From NCBI GenBank assembly GCA_014529385.2, contig CM043942.1:108641141-108705140 (forward strand): DNA of 64,000 bases. Reading direction: 5' to 3'. The translations under genes and the position numbers were made by a program. Positions 42,934 to 59,443 of this stretch are shown here, in pieces (the stretch's first letter is position 1; each line of letters starts with the position of its first letter). The notes beneath the pieces were generated by a model, which worked only from the letters and a program-made list of their open reading frames with translations, did not search any database and was not told the DNA's origin. The stretch comes from Adiantum capillus-veneris. Lineage: Eukaryota; Streptophyta; Polypodiopsida; Polypodiales; Pteridaceae.

Positions 42934-45712
42934 CCTCCCGTTCCAAGATGAAATTCTCAATGAAGTGGCAGGTCATGAGCGCTACACAGTATGTGATGGA
43001 TACTTAGGATACTTTCAGATTAGCATTGCGGAAGAAGACCAGAAAAAGACAACCTTCATAACACCTTGGGGATGCTTTGCTTACAGAGTGATGCCTTTTG
43101 GCCTCACCAACGCTCCAGCCACATTCCAGCGCTATGTAACTTTTGTCTTCCAACCATACTTTGGAACGTCAATACGAGTCTTCATAGATGATTTTTGCAT
43201 CTATAGTTCACTCTCCTTCCATTTGAGCAAAGTCTATGATGGCCTGACTAGGCTGCAAACCTTGGGTGGCCAGCTCAACGTGGATAAGTGTCACATTGGT
43301 GAAAGCAAAGTCACTCTCCTTGGCCATGTAATTTCAGCAAAAGGGATCGAGGCTGACCCTAGCAAGATTCAAGCTTTGGTATCTTTGTCATCACCCACCA
43401 CAGCTAAGCAGTTGGTCTCTTTCCTTCAAAAGGTAAGATACTTAAGCAGGTTCATTCACTTGCTATCTCAAGTGGTTCTCCCTCTACAACAAGTCACCCA
43501 AAGGAATGTCTTCTTGTGGAGTGAAGAAAATGAGCAACAATTTACCAAGGTGAAGCAAATCCTAGCCATGATCCCCAACATTTCACCCCCCAAATGGGAC
43601 GAGCCATTTTATGTGAACCCCAGTGTAGGAAGTGATACACTCGGAGCCATACTAATGCAAAAGGACCCCCAAACTTCTTTCATGCGTCCTATCTACTTCT
43701 CTAGTCGTGTCATGACCCCATCAAAAAAGAGATTCTCCGTAGTAGAACACATGGTTCTTGCACTAATGTTTGCTACCACAAAGTTCCGCTCTTATCTACT
43801 GCCTAGACCCTTTGTAATTCTGACAATGGAGGAGGTTTTTCCATATGTAATGTGACACATGGATGTCTCATCTAGGATCTCTAAATGGCTAGTTAGGTTA
43901 CAAGAGTTTGACTACACCATACAAGTAGAAAACTCCACCAGGGCTAGTTTACCGAGTATTCTTACTCATCGCCACTATGAGAAGAAGTTGAAGGTCAACA
44001 CGGAAGCAAAAGAGGAGACACCAATGGTAGAAAGTCCTAAGCTAGAAAGAGATCACTCTCTTTTCTTTGATGGAGCATACAAGAGAACAGTGGACCAGTC
44101 TGCAGTTGGCATTGTCATTTTCAATGAGCAACAAGAAAGGGTATTCTCAATCAGGAAGCTATTACAATCCCACTCCAACAACGAAGCAGAGTATGCAGCT
44201 TTAATTCTTGGGTTAAAACAGTGTATTTTGCAAGGGATTTAGCGCCTAAATGTGTTTGGCGATGCTTTGCTTTTGATAAGGCAGATAAACGGCACTTGGG
44301 TTTGTAAAAATCAGGTTTTACTTGGTCAACTACGCCAAGTTAAGGATCTTTTAAGAAAGTTTGAAGCAATGCAATTATTTCATGTCCCCGGGACATAAAA
44401 TCAGGAGGCGGATGCTCTAGCCAAGGAAAGAATACAAGACGTTCCCATAGGAGCAATCAAACTAAAACTACCTCTCTTTCAAGGTAGTGATGTTATTCCT
44501 GATATTATCAGCTTTCTAGATACAAGAGAATGTAGACAGTGGCTCGTAAAGAAGGCTACAAGATACCGCCTTGTAAACGACCACTTGTATTGTAAGGGCA
44601 AGGATCAAATTCTCAGGCGAGTACCAACCTCCAGTGAGATCACAGAGGTAATTTCAAGTTGCCATGATGGTGTCTATGGCAGTCATTTTTCATTAGATAT
44701 CACCAGTAGGAAGATTCTACAGGCAGGATACTCTTGACCTAGTCTGAACAGGGATGTGCATCATTGGTGTAAAACATGCAAGGCATGTCAAGTGGCCAGT
44801 GATCGCACACTTACCTATGATCCACAGACTCCTATCATCTCATATGGTTCATTTGAGAAATGGAGAATAGATGCAATCGGTCCTCTACCAAGGGCCCAAT
44901 CAGGTAAACTATACATTCTAGTTGGTGTAGACTACATGACCCGATGGGTGGAAGCAGCAGCCACCACCCGCATTACAGCCCAAGAGGTAGCAAAGTTCAT
45001 ATTTGAGCACATTTGTTGCCGTTTTGGCACTCCTCTCGTGATAATATTAGATAGGGAACCAAGTTTGAGAGGAGATCTAGTGGGAGAACTGATGAAAAAA
45101 TTAGGCATTACACGCCGACATTCCACACCATACTATCCATAGTGTAATGGCCTAGTAGAAAAAGTAAATGGAATGATCTGCAAAATCATCACAAAGCAGG
45201 TGAATAACCACACAGGTGACTGGGATAAACATCTCATGGCCGCTCTATGGGCCTACTGAACAACGTTCCGAACATCATTAGGTTTCATCCCTTTCCATCT
45301 AGTTTATGGAAAGGAGGCAATTCTTCCCATTGAGGTACAGATAGCCAGCTTACGAGTCATGGCTAGCCAATTGCAATGCCCAATTATGAATCTCCATAAC
45401 CACATCCTGGATCTGGAAATGCTCCAACTAGATAGGGAAGATGCAATCAATCACTATGCAGCACAGGCAGAGCGACGCCGGCTCATCTTCAATGAAGGGC
45501 TTAAAGAAAAGGGCCTGGAAAAAGGCATGTTAGTATTGAGATACAACAACAGATCTGACACCAAGAAGGACAAGAAATTTCAACCCCGATGGGAAGGACC
45601 ATTCATTGTCAAAAGGCGCTATGACAACGGTAGCTATAAGCTGATGGAAGCAGATGGGAGAATTCACAAAACTAGAGTCAATGGATGGAGGCTAAAAAAG
45701 GTATTTCCTTAG
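42934..45712 (+). pseudogene. Tat-B pol, 3' part (RT, RNase H, second RNase H, integrase)
   Basis: RT resumes after the transposon with the catalytic FIDD near 43188 and continues through RNase H (stop TGA 43853), the second RNase H (SLFFDGAYKRT, NNEAEY, stop TAG 44240) and integrase (HHCC near 44655-44790; IDAIGPL; LDREPSLRG, where Tat-A has SDRGPGF; CNGLVEKVNG). The tail carries RWEGPF (about 45580). At least six in-frame stops occur, several matching Gln or Trp codons of Tat-A (CAG to TAG at 44240 and 45140; TGG to TGA near 44735). All one frame apart from stops. Confidence 0.9.
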
Positions 45713-45814
45713 GTTTGATCCAGAGTTCATGCTCGATATTCCAGAAGAGGGGGAACCCTCCAACTCCGCGACTAAAGAATCAGAGGTAGGGCTAGAAGCA
45801 TGAATGCCTCTAGC

Positions 45815-45831
45815 CAGACGGGAGGGCTAAT
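45815..45831 (+). promoter_or_regulatory. Polypurine tract of Tat-B
   Basis: AGACGGGAGGGCTAA directly precedes the 3' LTR, homologous to the tract of Tat-A. Confidence 0.65.
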
Positions 45832-48702
<2,871 letters not shown>

Positions 48703-48928
48703 TGTTGGAATTAGGGTTGCAGAGAAACACACACAGCTTGGAGAAGATGAAGGAAGCTCAAGGCACACAATAGAGAGTGTATAACTTAGTGTGCAATGGA
48801 AAGGTAGATAGCCCTAGAGTGATGGGCGTATATACAATGCACGGGGGGAAAAACTCCTAAAGAGGGAAAAAATGCCCCGGCGGTCCTAGTGTGTTCACAC
48901 ACATCACTACCACATGTATATGGTAACA
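48703..48928 (-). repeat. Copia-2 LTR
   Basis: TG..CA ends, directly next to the polypurine tract. No second copy in the window. Confidence 0.8.
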
Positions 48929-49003
48929 AATCCCCCCTGGAGTGATGCGATGAACGAGAGCTGGCACATGAGTAAAGGGAAGTGCCATGCCCTAAGGACA
49001 TGA

Positions 49004-50484
49004 TCAGTCCACAAAGGGGAGTAAGCCCAAAGCTTTGCGGAAAGCTTCAAGCTTCTCACGAGACAATGCCTTCGTGAAAAGATCTGCAAGGTTTTCCTGT
49101 GTTGGCACATAAGCCAAGCTGATCTCTCCTACTGAGAGCCTATCTCTGACATAGTGGTAATGCACCTCAATGTGCTTTGTGCGAGCATGAAAAACTGGGT
49201 TCCTCGCAACTGCCAATGCGCTCTGACTGTCAGTGTAGATAGTGTTGGCAGTGTCCTGTCCAACACCCAAATCAGCCATAAAGCATCTGAGCCATACACA
49301 CTCAACCGTAGCTATGAATATTGTACTCAGCCTCACAACTCGAAGTGGCCACAGTAGGTTGCTTCTTGCTCAACCATGATATACATGAACTGCCAAGCAT
49401 GAAACAAAAACCACTTGTGGACACTCGCATGTCAAAACAACCAGCCCAATCTGAGTCCGAAAAAGCATGTAAGTCTGGCGGCAATGATCCCCCCTTGGGA
49501 TAAAACAAGCCAAGATGTAAAGTGCCACTAAGGTAGCGGAAAATCCTCTTGGCAGCCTGCCAATGCTTAGACCCTGGCCTATGCATAAACTGCTGACCTG
49601 TGAGACTGCAAACTGAATATCCGGCCTCGTGTTGCATACATAAATGAGGCAACCAATAGCAGTTTGGTAAAGAGTGGCAATAGGTTTGCAATCCTCAAGT
49701 CCAAACATACATAGCAATGTCTCTATGTAACTTTTCTGACACAAGGCAATACCACCATCACACTGCTTAAACTGTATACCCAAATCATGATGCAACAGCC
49801 CCAAATCTTTCATCTTGAAAGTAGCATTCAAATCAGCCTTAAATTCAGCAATATGTCTCTCATTTGGTCCAGTGATCAGCAAATCATCAACATAAAGAAC
49901 CACAATGAGAAATACATCACCCTCACGCTTTACATACAATGTGCTTTCTGTTGGACTGTTACGAAAGCCTCGTTTAGCCAAATGAGTGTTATCTTTCTCA
50001 TACCAAGCACGAGGAGATTGCTTCAACCCATACAAAGCCTTCTTACATCTACACACTTTGTCCTCTTGTCCTTTTATGACAAAACCGCGCGGCTATGTTA
50101 CATAAACTTCCTCAAATATGTCACCATTCAAGACAGCAGTAACAATGTCTGATTGATGTACATCCCAACCAAAATGAGCTACCAATGCACAGAAAACGCA
50201 CAGTAGTCATACGACAAGTGGGAGCAAAAGTCTCTTCATAATCTATGCCTTTTTGCTGTGCATAACCTTTTGAATCAAGTCGAGCATTATGGCGATCAAT
50301 CTCACCATCCGGCTTGCGTTTCAACTTGTAAACCCACTTCGTACCAATGGCCTTTTTTCCAAGAGGAAAATTACATAAAGTCCATTTGTCATTTTCTATA
50401 AGTGCATCATATTCTGATTGCATGGCAGCCATCCAATTTTTTGAATTCTGTGCTTCACCAAAAGACAAAGGCTCCTCAACATCA
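49004..50484 (-). pseudogene. Copia-2 RT and RNase H fragment
   Basis: From right to left: 50121-50484 holds the RT start (GTKWVYKLKRKPDGEIDRHN), 49370-50056 the RT body (LYVDDLLITG near 49880) with frameshifts, and 49004-49336 the RNase H tail (DSQSALAVARNPVF, TKHIEVHYHYVRDRL). Several shifts and stops make it non-coding. Confidence 0.85.
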
Positions 50485-51276
50485 TGTAAGCTAGACACTC
50501 TTAGGAAATAAGATGTAGCTAAATAGATATTTGAGTAGATTACTTAATGGAGAGAGATAGATTTCACACACAAGAGATTATAGAGTAGAGAGAGAGAGAG
50601 AGAGTACACACGATATATGTGGTTCACCCAATGTGGGCTACGTCCACGGGAAAGCAGCCACTCAATGGCTTTAGTACTTCAAAACAAGAAGTAGTTTACA
50701 AAGGGATTATAAGCTTAATGGAGCTCCCGCCTTGCTTCACTCTCACCACCTCACACTCACCTTGTTGCATCAACTTCACACTATGAAATGTGTGTAGAAA
50801 TGGCCTCCTTTTATAGGCCAAAAGGGCTGCCCTCTCTTATGAGAGGCAGCCATGTGTAGCCGCCCTTGTGCGAATAAGTCCAAATTGGACCCTCCAATCC
50901 GCCCATGTGTGGCCGCCCTTGAGAAGACAAGTCCACTTTTGAATTCGGCCACCGGCCATTGACTTCCGACGACCGGCCACCGGCCATTGACTACCGACCA
51001 CCGGCCAACCGATGGTTGTTTTTCGACCACTTTTCGGCCGCCGTCCGGCCATAATATACCGGCGAAAAGGAATATTCCGGCGAGGGAAAACAAAGTCTCG
51101 AGGGCTGCCACCCTCGAGGCCCCTAAAGTTGCCCCTGATTCTTGGCCGTGAAAATTTTGGTTTCCTGTGAGTGATTTTTCTTCACGCACGATGGCTTCTC
51201 CTCATAATGGGGGCCTTACAAATGTGCGCTTTTACCACAGAAAATTACAAGGGTAAATCAGGCTCCATACTTAACA
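50485..51276 (-). repeat. LTR of a third copia family
   Basis: Runs TGTAAGCTAG..TTAACA (792 bp). The following ATCTCCCACTTGGAG (51277-51291) is the common plant copia polypurine tract (CCAAGTGGGAGAT on the minus strand). Includes a short (GA)n run near 50590. The LTR replaces the 5' part of Copia-2, so it probably inserted there. No coding region of this element was found. Confidence 0.75.
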
Positions 51277-52066
51277 ATCTCCCACTTGGAGACTGATCTC
51301 CAAACCAAACCTGTGACTGCTTTCCATTCTGGCTTCTTATCCTTGAATGCCGATTGAAGATGAGCAAAAGCTCAACCTCTCCTTGTTGACCACTGATAGC
51401 GGAAAAAAGAGCAGTGCAATCGGGTGGCCTCTGTACTCGTGCACACTCCACAAACCACGCCTCATGCAAACAAGCAAAGAACAAAACCAAGGGGGCACCA
51501 CCCTAAATTAAGAGGTTTAGGGACCTCACACATAGTGCACATAGGCAAGTGAGACTTCTAGCATTATGATGGCATCAAAACATATGGCAAAACACATAGA
51601 AACGAAGCTTAGGGACCTTATGTAGCATATATATACACAAGACATCAGCTTAACAATACAACGGCATCTGATCATACATAACAAGGATATAGAGAAGCAA
51701 GCCAAGGATGGCATAATCCCTTGTCAAAAACAATCAACCCAGCAAGTAGGTATGATCCTACTAGCAACACATCAATAGCTTAGAGAATGATGGCGAGGAT
51801 GGTGGCCATGGAGCATGAGAGAAGACTCCTTATTTAGGTTTTAGGACTAGAGGGAGGGAGAGAGAGAGAGAGAGAGAGTAGAGCTCCATCCATAGCTCCT
51901 CGTTGTGAGCAATGTCGTCATAGCTTCGTTGCTTGGTGAAGTGGGTGAAGTGTTGGTTTTGAGTGAGAGAAGGCCTCCTTATATAGGTTTCTGAGAGGGT
52001 TTAGGATTAGGGATAAACATGCTTAAATCCGCTGATTGGGGTTACCTTTTGCTTAGGGTGGTCAAC
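51277..52066. other. Unassigned repeat DNA left of the gag-protease element
   Basis: 51277 to about 51510 is probably internal sequence of the third copia family. The rest, up to the TCAAC target at 52062-52066, may be the outer part of the Tat-C LTR. There is a (GA)n run near 51855-51880. No gene seen. Confidence 0.4.
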
Positions 52067-52309
52067 TGTGCGCTCCTTGCCGCACTGTCGAAGCAAGGGA
52101 CTTGCCAATACACCGTGTGCGAGCCACAAACGGCTCCAAGCACACAACAAGCCTAAACTAGCAAGCTCAAGAAAACAAAGGGTGTGTCACTCACCGCTCT
52201 ACGCTCGCCTTCGTGGTGGATTCCTCGCCGCGATGAAGAAGAAGCTGCAGTCGTGCCGCGCTCAACCGCTTCGCCGCCGTCGTGCCTTCGTAATGCTCGA
52301 TCGCACACA

Positions 52310-52361
<52 letters not shown>

Positions 52362-52658
52362 AGGAGGTGAAGAAGAAGAAGAAGATGGAGATGGAGCAAG
52401 AGCACTCTTCAATTGCACAAATGAGAGAATGAGTAAAAATTAGGTTTAGTTGGCTTTTATAGGAGCTCACCCCATTCACACTTGGGCGCCCATGCTTAAC
52501 CAACTAATCCCTTGAATGTCCAAGTTAAAGTGCGCCTCTCATCGACGATCACTCTACCTTTCCCTATTGGACCGACAAGCCCGGTACCTGACTCTACCAA
52601 ATACATAATACGCGTCCATCGTAGGTGATGGGGTGTCCGTGAGCCGTGAGGGTTAACA
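52067..52658 (-). repeat. 3' LTR of the gag-protease element
   Basis: TGTGCGCTCC..GGTTAACA, 592 bp, with TATAAAAG on the minus strand at 52454-52461 and a (CT)n(CA)n tract near 52317-52360. Confidence 0.95.
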
Positions 52659-52670
52659 TGCCCCCCTTCC

Positions 52671-54155
52671 TGATGTAGATTCCGTCCTCGGAAGCTATTG
52701 AGTTGAAGCTGGTTCGTCGAGGTAGAAGAGCATTTGAGATGAATGTCCTTAGCCTTCTTCAGTCACTGCAAAATCAAACAACATTGGCACAGTAATGGCA
52801 TTCTCTTAAAAAGCATATGCAGTTTTAGGTAGACACATTGATTGGTAAAAGAATTTCAAACAATTTGGTAGCAATGAACATTAAATTTCAATGTAATCAA
52901 ATGCATAAACAGATGTAAAGGTAGAAAATTAAACAAGTCTGGGGTCGCTAATTTGACGGTCGAAAGGCACTAGAGATCGAATATTAATACCATGGGTAAG
53001 CTTCTTAATTTTCAGTGGTCAATTAAGTTGTTTAATCGCGAGAGCCAAGTATTCATGTTCGAGGGCTGACTAGAGGCTATATCTAGAAAACCTTGTAGTT
53101 AAGCTACCATAAAAGGAATTTCTCATGAAATCATCGCCTGACTGATTACTTTTTCTTTGACCCCCCAAGGTCTTTTCACATTGATTCAATTATGATGTGT
53201 GTGCTTATTTTGTATGCCTTGGGTTTTTTGCTTTTCAAGGAAAAGCGCCCACACTGGGAACCTCTAGGGCTTTAGTACCATAGGCAATACATGTGAGTGA
53301 AGTACCAATTCAAGCCAGGATTTCTCTTCCAGCTTAAAATTTTACATTGTGGCACTTTGATTTTTTGTTTGTTCATTTTCAACATTTAAATTTTGTAACT
53401 TTGGGGGGTCATAAAACATTGTTACCCTCCCCAGGCTCATCACATTAGTAAACTCCCTTTATAATACTTAAGCTAAAGGTCAATAGGGTTAAGCCCACTA
53501 GAAAGCCCTAGTACATTTCATACAATGCTGCCTAAATCGGATTAAGAACCTAAGTAACCATTGTTTATTAGGAAGGCATTCCCCATGGTATTAAGAGAAG
53601 ATCTCTAACATCTAGCTTGGTCAAACTAGCTTAGTCGGACTGCTTGATTTTTACACCTAAACAAGTGATTATGACAAAACATTACATTGAATTAAATGTT
53701 TGATACTAAGCAAATGCGCTGAATATTATGCTACCAATCACAATCAAAGCAGACAATCATAGATGCAAAAAGATAACGGCAATGCTAATGGACAAGAAAC
53801 ACCTGTTTGTGTCGATGGTCGCGCTTGATTTGAAGAGTGAGTCGAGATAAAGCTTCCATGAAGGTCCAAATCCTATCAATAGCAACACGCTCCTGTACAC
53901 ACTAGGAAACAAAAGGAATACCTCCAGGAGGAACATCAGTGGGAAAAGAGAACTTTGCTAATCTCTCAACTCTAAAACAGAAACACTCTATCGTACTAAT
54001 CTTACCTACCCTCCATCACTCAAGTGATGAGGATCAAAGGTGTTTTATGGCATAGGTTTCTGTTTCACTGTACCAAATGTGACATGTGTAGGTCTGAGTC
54101 AATGTTTTGACTTTTATTGTGCATACTCGTTTGCTAATTGCTCTTGCTCTTTATT
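52671..54155. other. 3' untranslated interior of the gag-protease element
   Basis: About 1.5 kb without an open frame or any reverse-transcriptase motif on the minus strand. This is where pol would be expected in an autonomous element. Confidence 0.6.
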
Positions 54156-56987
54156 TTATGTTTTTTGAGTATAAAGCTTTATATGTACATTCCCTAAGAT
54201 CGGAGATTCAGAGGTCAGGGAAAAAGGTTGAGAGGGAAAAGTGAATAATGGATGTCCACAAACACTCCCCCCTTCCTTGGGTAGATCATACTGTTTGAAA
54301 TGAGCATGACGCACTTGAAACCAATTGTTCCAGTTGGTAATAGGTGAGGATTTTTGCCAGTAGTTTTCTATTACCCTAGGTGCCTTGTCAAGTTGCAAGG
54401 GTGGTAAGGTACTCTCCCAGGATTGAACTTGAAGTGGTTCATCAGGTGATTCTTGAACACTGGGAGGTGTGGATTCTTTTGTAGCTTCATGGAGGTCCAC
54501 TACTATAGATGGAGGCGGTGTAGAAGCTTTTACCTCTATGGATGTATTACATGAGGAGCTAGAAGCTTCATGGGACTCCCCCCTTCCTGAGCTAGGTGGA
54601 ACAAATCGTTCTTTCTTTGGTACCCAAACTAGCTCGGGAGCAGGTGTGTAGCATTCTGTGATTTTTTTCTTTCCACGATCATTGATTCGTTTTGGAGCTA
54701 TGGGATTGGGCTCACTTGGGTCAGGTGATAGGTAAGAGCACAATCTACGTTTTGGCACCCAGATTTGATCATTTCCTTGATAGTATCCTTGGGCTTCCAA
54801 TAGTCGTTTAGGGATCCATCGCAACATTTTCTTACTTTTCTTGGAGCGAGTGGTACGTTTCTTACAAGGCTTCTGTTTTTTAGCACTAGCTATGGTCACT
54901 AAAGAAGCTTTAGGGACCCACTTGTATGTTTTCTTCGTTACATTAGGATGAGTCTTGTCAGAAGCGATATGCATTGCTTGTAGCATATTTAAGGGTACAT
55001 GCATTTCATCCCCCTCAGGTGTTACCCAGGTCGTCCCCCTATTTCCCCAAGTGTCTATGGTTGATGCTAGGTGGACCCAATCCACATTGTCTGATTCCGT
55101 CATACCCGGTAACACATCCATGTAAGGAGAATCTTGGCTAATGTCTGTATCCTTCTTACAAGTGTAACAATATTGTAGTGGGGCCGAGTGAACCGTGGTG
55201 TCAGAGCGATGATCAATAATGGTTTTACTCCCTAAGGGGTGTACCTTACCAGTCACCAAATCCACTCTAAGGACAGAGTCTTGGAATTGCAAATAGACAT
55301 GATTTTTAGACCAATCGTGAACCATTTGTGCTTCCCTCATGAATGGTCGTCCTAAAATCATTTCATATGACATAAGGTGTTTAGAGAAATCCATTACAAT
55401 GAACGTATGTCGTACCTTGTGTCCTAGAACTTTGATCTTAAGATCCTGGAGCATCCCCATAGGTTTGGCTATGGTACCATTTGCCATCTTTACCACAATG
55501 TTAGTAACACTGAGGCGGGGTTTTCCCATGGATTCCCAACAATCTTTTGTAACGATGCTAACTCCCGCACCACCATCAAGAATTCCCTTTATAGTTAATC
55601 CCTTGGTAGTGATGGGTAGGGTCGCATTAGCCTCGTCGCCTTCAAAATACTGCCCTAATTCGTTAATGGGTACCTCGATCACAGACTCGTGTCCATCTAA
55701 GTCAAGTGATTGCACATGATTTTCCTCATCAATCATAATCGAGTCAGGCCTATTTGGTTGCGCAAACTGCGGTAATCCCGTTCGTAGCTCTCCGTTAAGG
55801 AATGCTCGAAGTGCAAGGAATAACTCAGGATCTCCATACAGCTTTGCTATGATCGTGGTTCGGACCTCAGAAGACATGAAGTCCACTAGTTTGGCAACAT
55901 TCATTGGCGTTTTGCAGGGTGTAGGTCCTTGACTAGGAACTGGTGAGGATGGAATCTCATATTCCTCAATGGGATCAGGTATTCCTTCGTTAAACATCCT
56001 TTCCAACAAGAAGGGTGTATGCTCACTTTCTGATGTCCCGTCCTCACTCCCTTCTTGGATGATACTAGATATGGCTAACGGTCTATGGTTCATGTGGGGT
56101 GGATGAACTTGCGTGGGAAACACTGTGTCATGAATTTTGACATGCATGGGTTCTGGTTCTAGTTTCCTTTGAGTCTCCTCCACTAAACCTCTTAGATGTT
56201 TCACCTGCTCAATCTCGTCTACTGGGTTTGGGTACGTCCCAATCTTCTTTTTACGATTCTTCCCTTTTTGCCCCTGCGGTTTATCTTGGGGGTCTTGGAT
56301 TGGATTTGGAAACACTTGTGGTGTTTTCAGAGGCTCTTTATGGTTTTCTCTTATTCGGTTTTCATTTGGTTCCATGTTACGGTTTTCTTTGTCAGTCTTT
56401 CCCTTTGTGGTATTGGTTCTAGTCTCCATTGTCTCGACTGAATCTGAATCATCCTCGAGGTCATTCATATACACGGGGTCATCTCCTGTTCCTATGTTTG
56501 TTTTGGAACTTGGCTTTGAATTTTCCGTATTCTGCGACTTCTTCCTTCGTGTCTTCTTTTTCTTTTCTTGGATAACTGACGCGGTATCTCTCTCTTCGAG
56601 GATATGTCCTGGCCCTTGAAGCATGGACCGTGTAATCGCATAAGCGGGTGCGACGGGTGGTATTGGTGATGTCACACTAGCAATTTCGACCAAATTCAGG
56701 GGTGTGATTTTAGGCGCATTTGGGTTATAGGGGCATTGGGCAATCAAGTGATCTATGCCACAACGATTACATGTGAGTATTGGCATTGCAGACGTGCTCC
56801 CTTGATTCATTTGCATCTGTGCAGCATTCTTTTGCAGCCTAATAGGGCACTCCGCTACTCGATGTGGTCCACCACACTCGTAGCATTGAAGAGGTGGCCT
56901 CCTAGCCTGGGTGTTGATATTTTGACCTCTGGATGCGAGAGCAGCAGCTTGATAAACCGGCTTGACTTGCCCCCAACAATCTTCCAT
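54156..56987 (-). pseudogene. Gag C-terminus and aspartic protease, with a long tail (open for 943 codons)
   Basis: Opens with two more zinc knuckles (CYECGGPHRVAEC, CNRCGIDHLIAQC) and continues through a charged linker (KKKTRRKKSQN). A retropepsin-like domain shows GILDGGAGVSIV near residue 467 and MILGRPF near 540. Then a basic region repeats a W[V/I]PK motif (YKWVPK, LRWIPK, IWVPK, VWVPK) before a Ser/Pro-rich end at 54156. The frame is open but out of phase with the gag N-terminal part, so it needs a frameshift or is a decay product. The W[V/I]PK tail is of unknown role. Confidence 0.82.
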
Positions 56988-59443
56988 GTAGTATCAAGTC
57001 CGTAGGCAATACTAGTGTCTATTTCCTCCTCACAACCATCTGCATAAGCATTAGATGGCTCGCAACCCACTTGGTTCATAGGGGCGACTCTTGGATGCGG
57101 GGGCTGCGGTCCTAGCACAGGAGGTGGTAGCGGTGTAGCTTGTACAACATTTTGAGATCTAGGGACCATGTGTTGCGGTAGTTGCTCAACAGGTGGAGTA
57201 GGCATCAATACAGGAGCTCGAGGTGCATCCGTCCAGGCTACAGGTGGTCTATTTGCCATCATACGTTTGATCATTAAACAATCCTTAGCTTGGTGACCAT
57301 ACCTACCACATGCGTTGCAAGTTCCATTAAATTTTACTCTAAACGTAGGGCACTCACTAGTGCTATGTGGACCTAAGCAAATGGAACACCATTGTTGCTC
57401 CCTTCTTGGATACATGTGACTATTTTGAGGGGGTCGATTATCCTTAAGAGACTCTTGGATTGCCTTGGTGAGGTCTGTCAAGAATGTCTCAAATACCTTT
57501 GGCTCATTGGCAATGGGCTTTGCAGTCATGGGTTCATACTCAATGGCTTGTGAGCTAGTGGATCTCGTGTCGGTAGACACCCTCATGCCTGCTATCATCA
57601 AGCTGTCCTCTAATTGGATTGCATTGGCAGTGACATCTTCCCAAGTTGTGATACCTCTAATCACTAGTCCATTATAGATTCCTTCATTCCTCAACCCTCG
57701 AATGAATCGATCAAGCAGTTGGTTATTGTTGAAGCGCTCATTTACAAGGCAGCGAGAGTTTAAGTGCTTTAGACGACTAATGAAGTCCCTTACTGACTCT
57801 CCTTCCTTACGTTCGGCCTTCTGTAGCTGAGATGCTACACCCCAAAGCACACCTTCTCATATGTACTCCTTTAGAAACAACCTTCGAAGGGTAGGGTAGA
57901 TTGTTTTCTCGTCCACCCTTAGGGTCCTATACCAATCTCCAGCCTTCCCACTTAATGTCAAGCTTAAGGCATTGCACTTATGTAGTTCGTTGCGTTCCCC
58001 TAAGGAATCACATACTTGTTCAAACACTTCAATGTGTTTCCTAGCATCTTCGTCCCCATTGAATTTTTGCGTGAGTTTGGCAATTTGTACTGCCTTACTT
58101 CTAGGCTCTCTATCAGATGCATGACGCATATTTTCCGCGATAGATCGACCTATGGTTTGAGCAAACGCTGCCAAGTCACCTATGTGAGGAGGCAGGGCCG
58201 GTGGAGGTACTCTTGGAATCATATGTGGGAGAGGAACGGGTACCGGTCTTGGCATATGTGTAGATGATGCAGGATATGGAACATAACTGGGCATAGGTCC
58301 ACTCGGATAAGAGCTAGGGAGCGGCACTCGAGGAGCATTAGCAAGTGGTACAATTGGAGGTGTGGGGGCCATGTGTGCATAAGGGGCTAGAGGCACATAC
58401 GGTCGAGGCCCCATATTAGGTACTACAACACTAGGTAGTGGCACTGCGCTAACCGTAGATGTCATCGGTACATTCTCTGTCAGGCTTATCCCTGGAGTGA
58501 GCACTGTGTTTTCCTTGATAGACGGTTGAGCCAAGTTAGGGAAGCTAAAGTTTTCGCTCGGAGGCTCAGATTGCATAGAGACCCCTGGTGAAATGACGTA
58601 AGATGGGTCCATGGGACTCATTAGAGGAGTCTCCATTTGTGATAGAGTAGGCTGTTGAGCCTTGCTCGTATCCAGAAATCTCATGGGGCCAGTTGAGAGT
58701 ATATTTACCCCTCGGTTTTGCCTTTCTGATTGAATAATGCCATGGATAACATTACAGATCATTTTCTGTTGATCTTCGATGCTCGTGGCACTAGAGGTGG
58801 ATTGTACAATCTCTATCCATCCTACATGGTAGGCGTGGCCAGAGTGTAGATCCGTCAACACCTCAGTGTGGAGGTCATATGTCCAATGATCATTAATGAA
58901 CAATCCTTCTAGAGTCGACGTGTTAACGGTTTCTTGTGAGGTAGAAGCAATGTTGCTCCCCGTGGTTTTACTTGTCACCAACGGTACTCTAGAGGGAACT
59001 TCTGAAGGAGGCAGCTCAACAGGGCCTTCTTGGTAAGAAGTTGGCAGGATATCCACATGGACACTCTTTGGGGGTGTGGGGTCCACGTGCGATGTGAAAG
59101 GAGATTCCACTTCCCCACCCCCTTCGCGTGCTTCATCTGCATCAGGTTCCGAGCGAGTAGCTCTACCTAATGTTTCCATGAAACGGCTAAACATACTAGT
59201 ACTAGGCTGTGGAGCTTCGAGAGGTGCATGGCCTTCTCTCTCAGTGTTTTGGGTAGGGTATGCTTCCATGATTTCTGAGTCGGAGGAGGAATCACTAGCG
59301 GCTATTTTAGGGTCTTGGGTGGTGCTACCTTGTGTCCCCGCTGAGGGTCTAGAGCTTATCGTGGATGGGTAATGGGTGTCCGTATGAACAGAGGCACTCT
59401 CAATATGCTCGTGTTCTAGCACCTGCCCAGAGCGTAAGTGCAT
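56855..59443 (-). pseudogene. Gag of the gag-protease element, one stop
   Basis: The ATG at 59443 starts MHLRSGQVLEHEHIES. A long Pro/Ser-rich region precedes the capsid part (GDEDARKHIEVFEQVC, LTLSGKAGDWYRTL). A TGA at 57857-57859 interrupts it. The same frame resumes (LWGVASQLQKAERKEGESV) and ends with two zinc knuckles (CSICLGPHSTSEC and CNACGRYGHQAKDC, about 57290-57400). A frameshift near 56990 then leads into the next segment. Confidence 0.85.

Larger units (their letters stand above)
48703..50484 (-). mobile_element. Copia-2: 5'-truncated Ty1/copia element
   Basis: A 226-bp LTR (48703-48928, TGTTGGAATT..GGTAACA) is followed by the polypurine tract AATCCCCCCTGGAGTG and, on the minus strand, RT and RNase H. 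Gag, protease and integrase are missing: the sequence stops at another LTR at 50485. The protein and tract resemble Copia-1, so they are related families. Confidence 0.85.
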
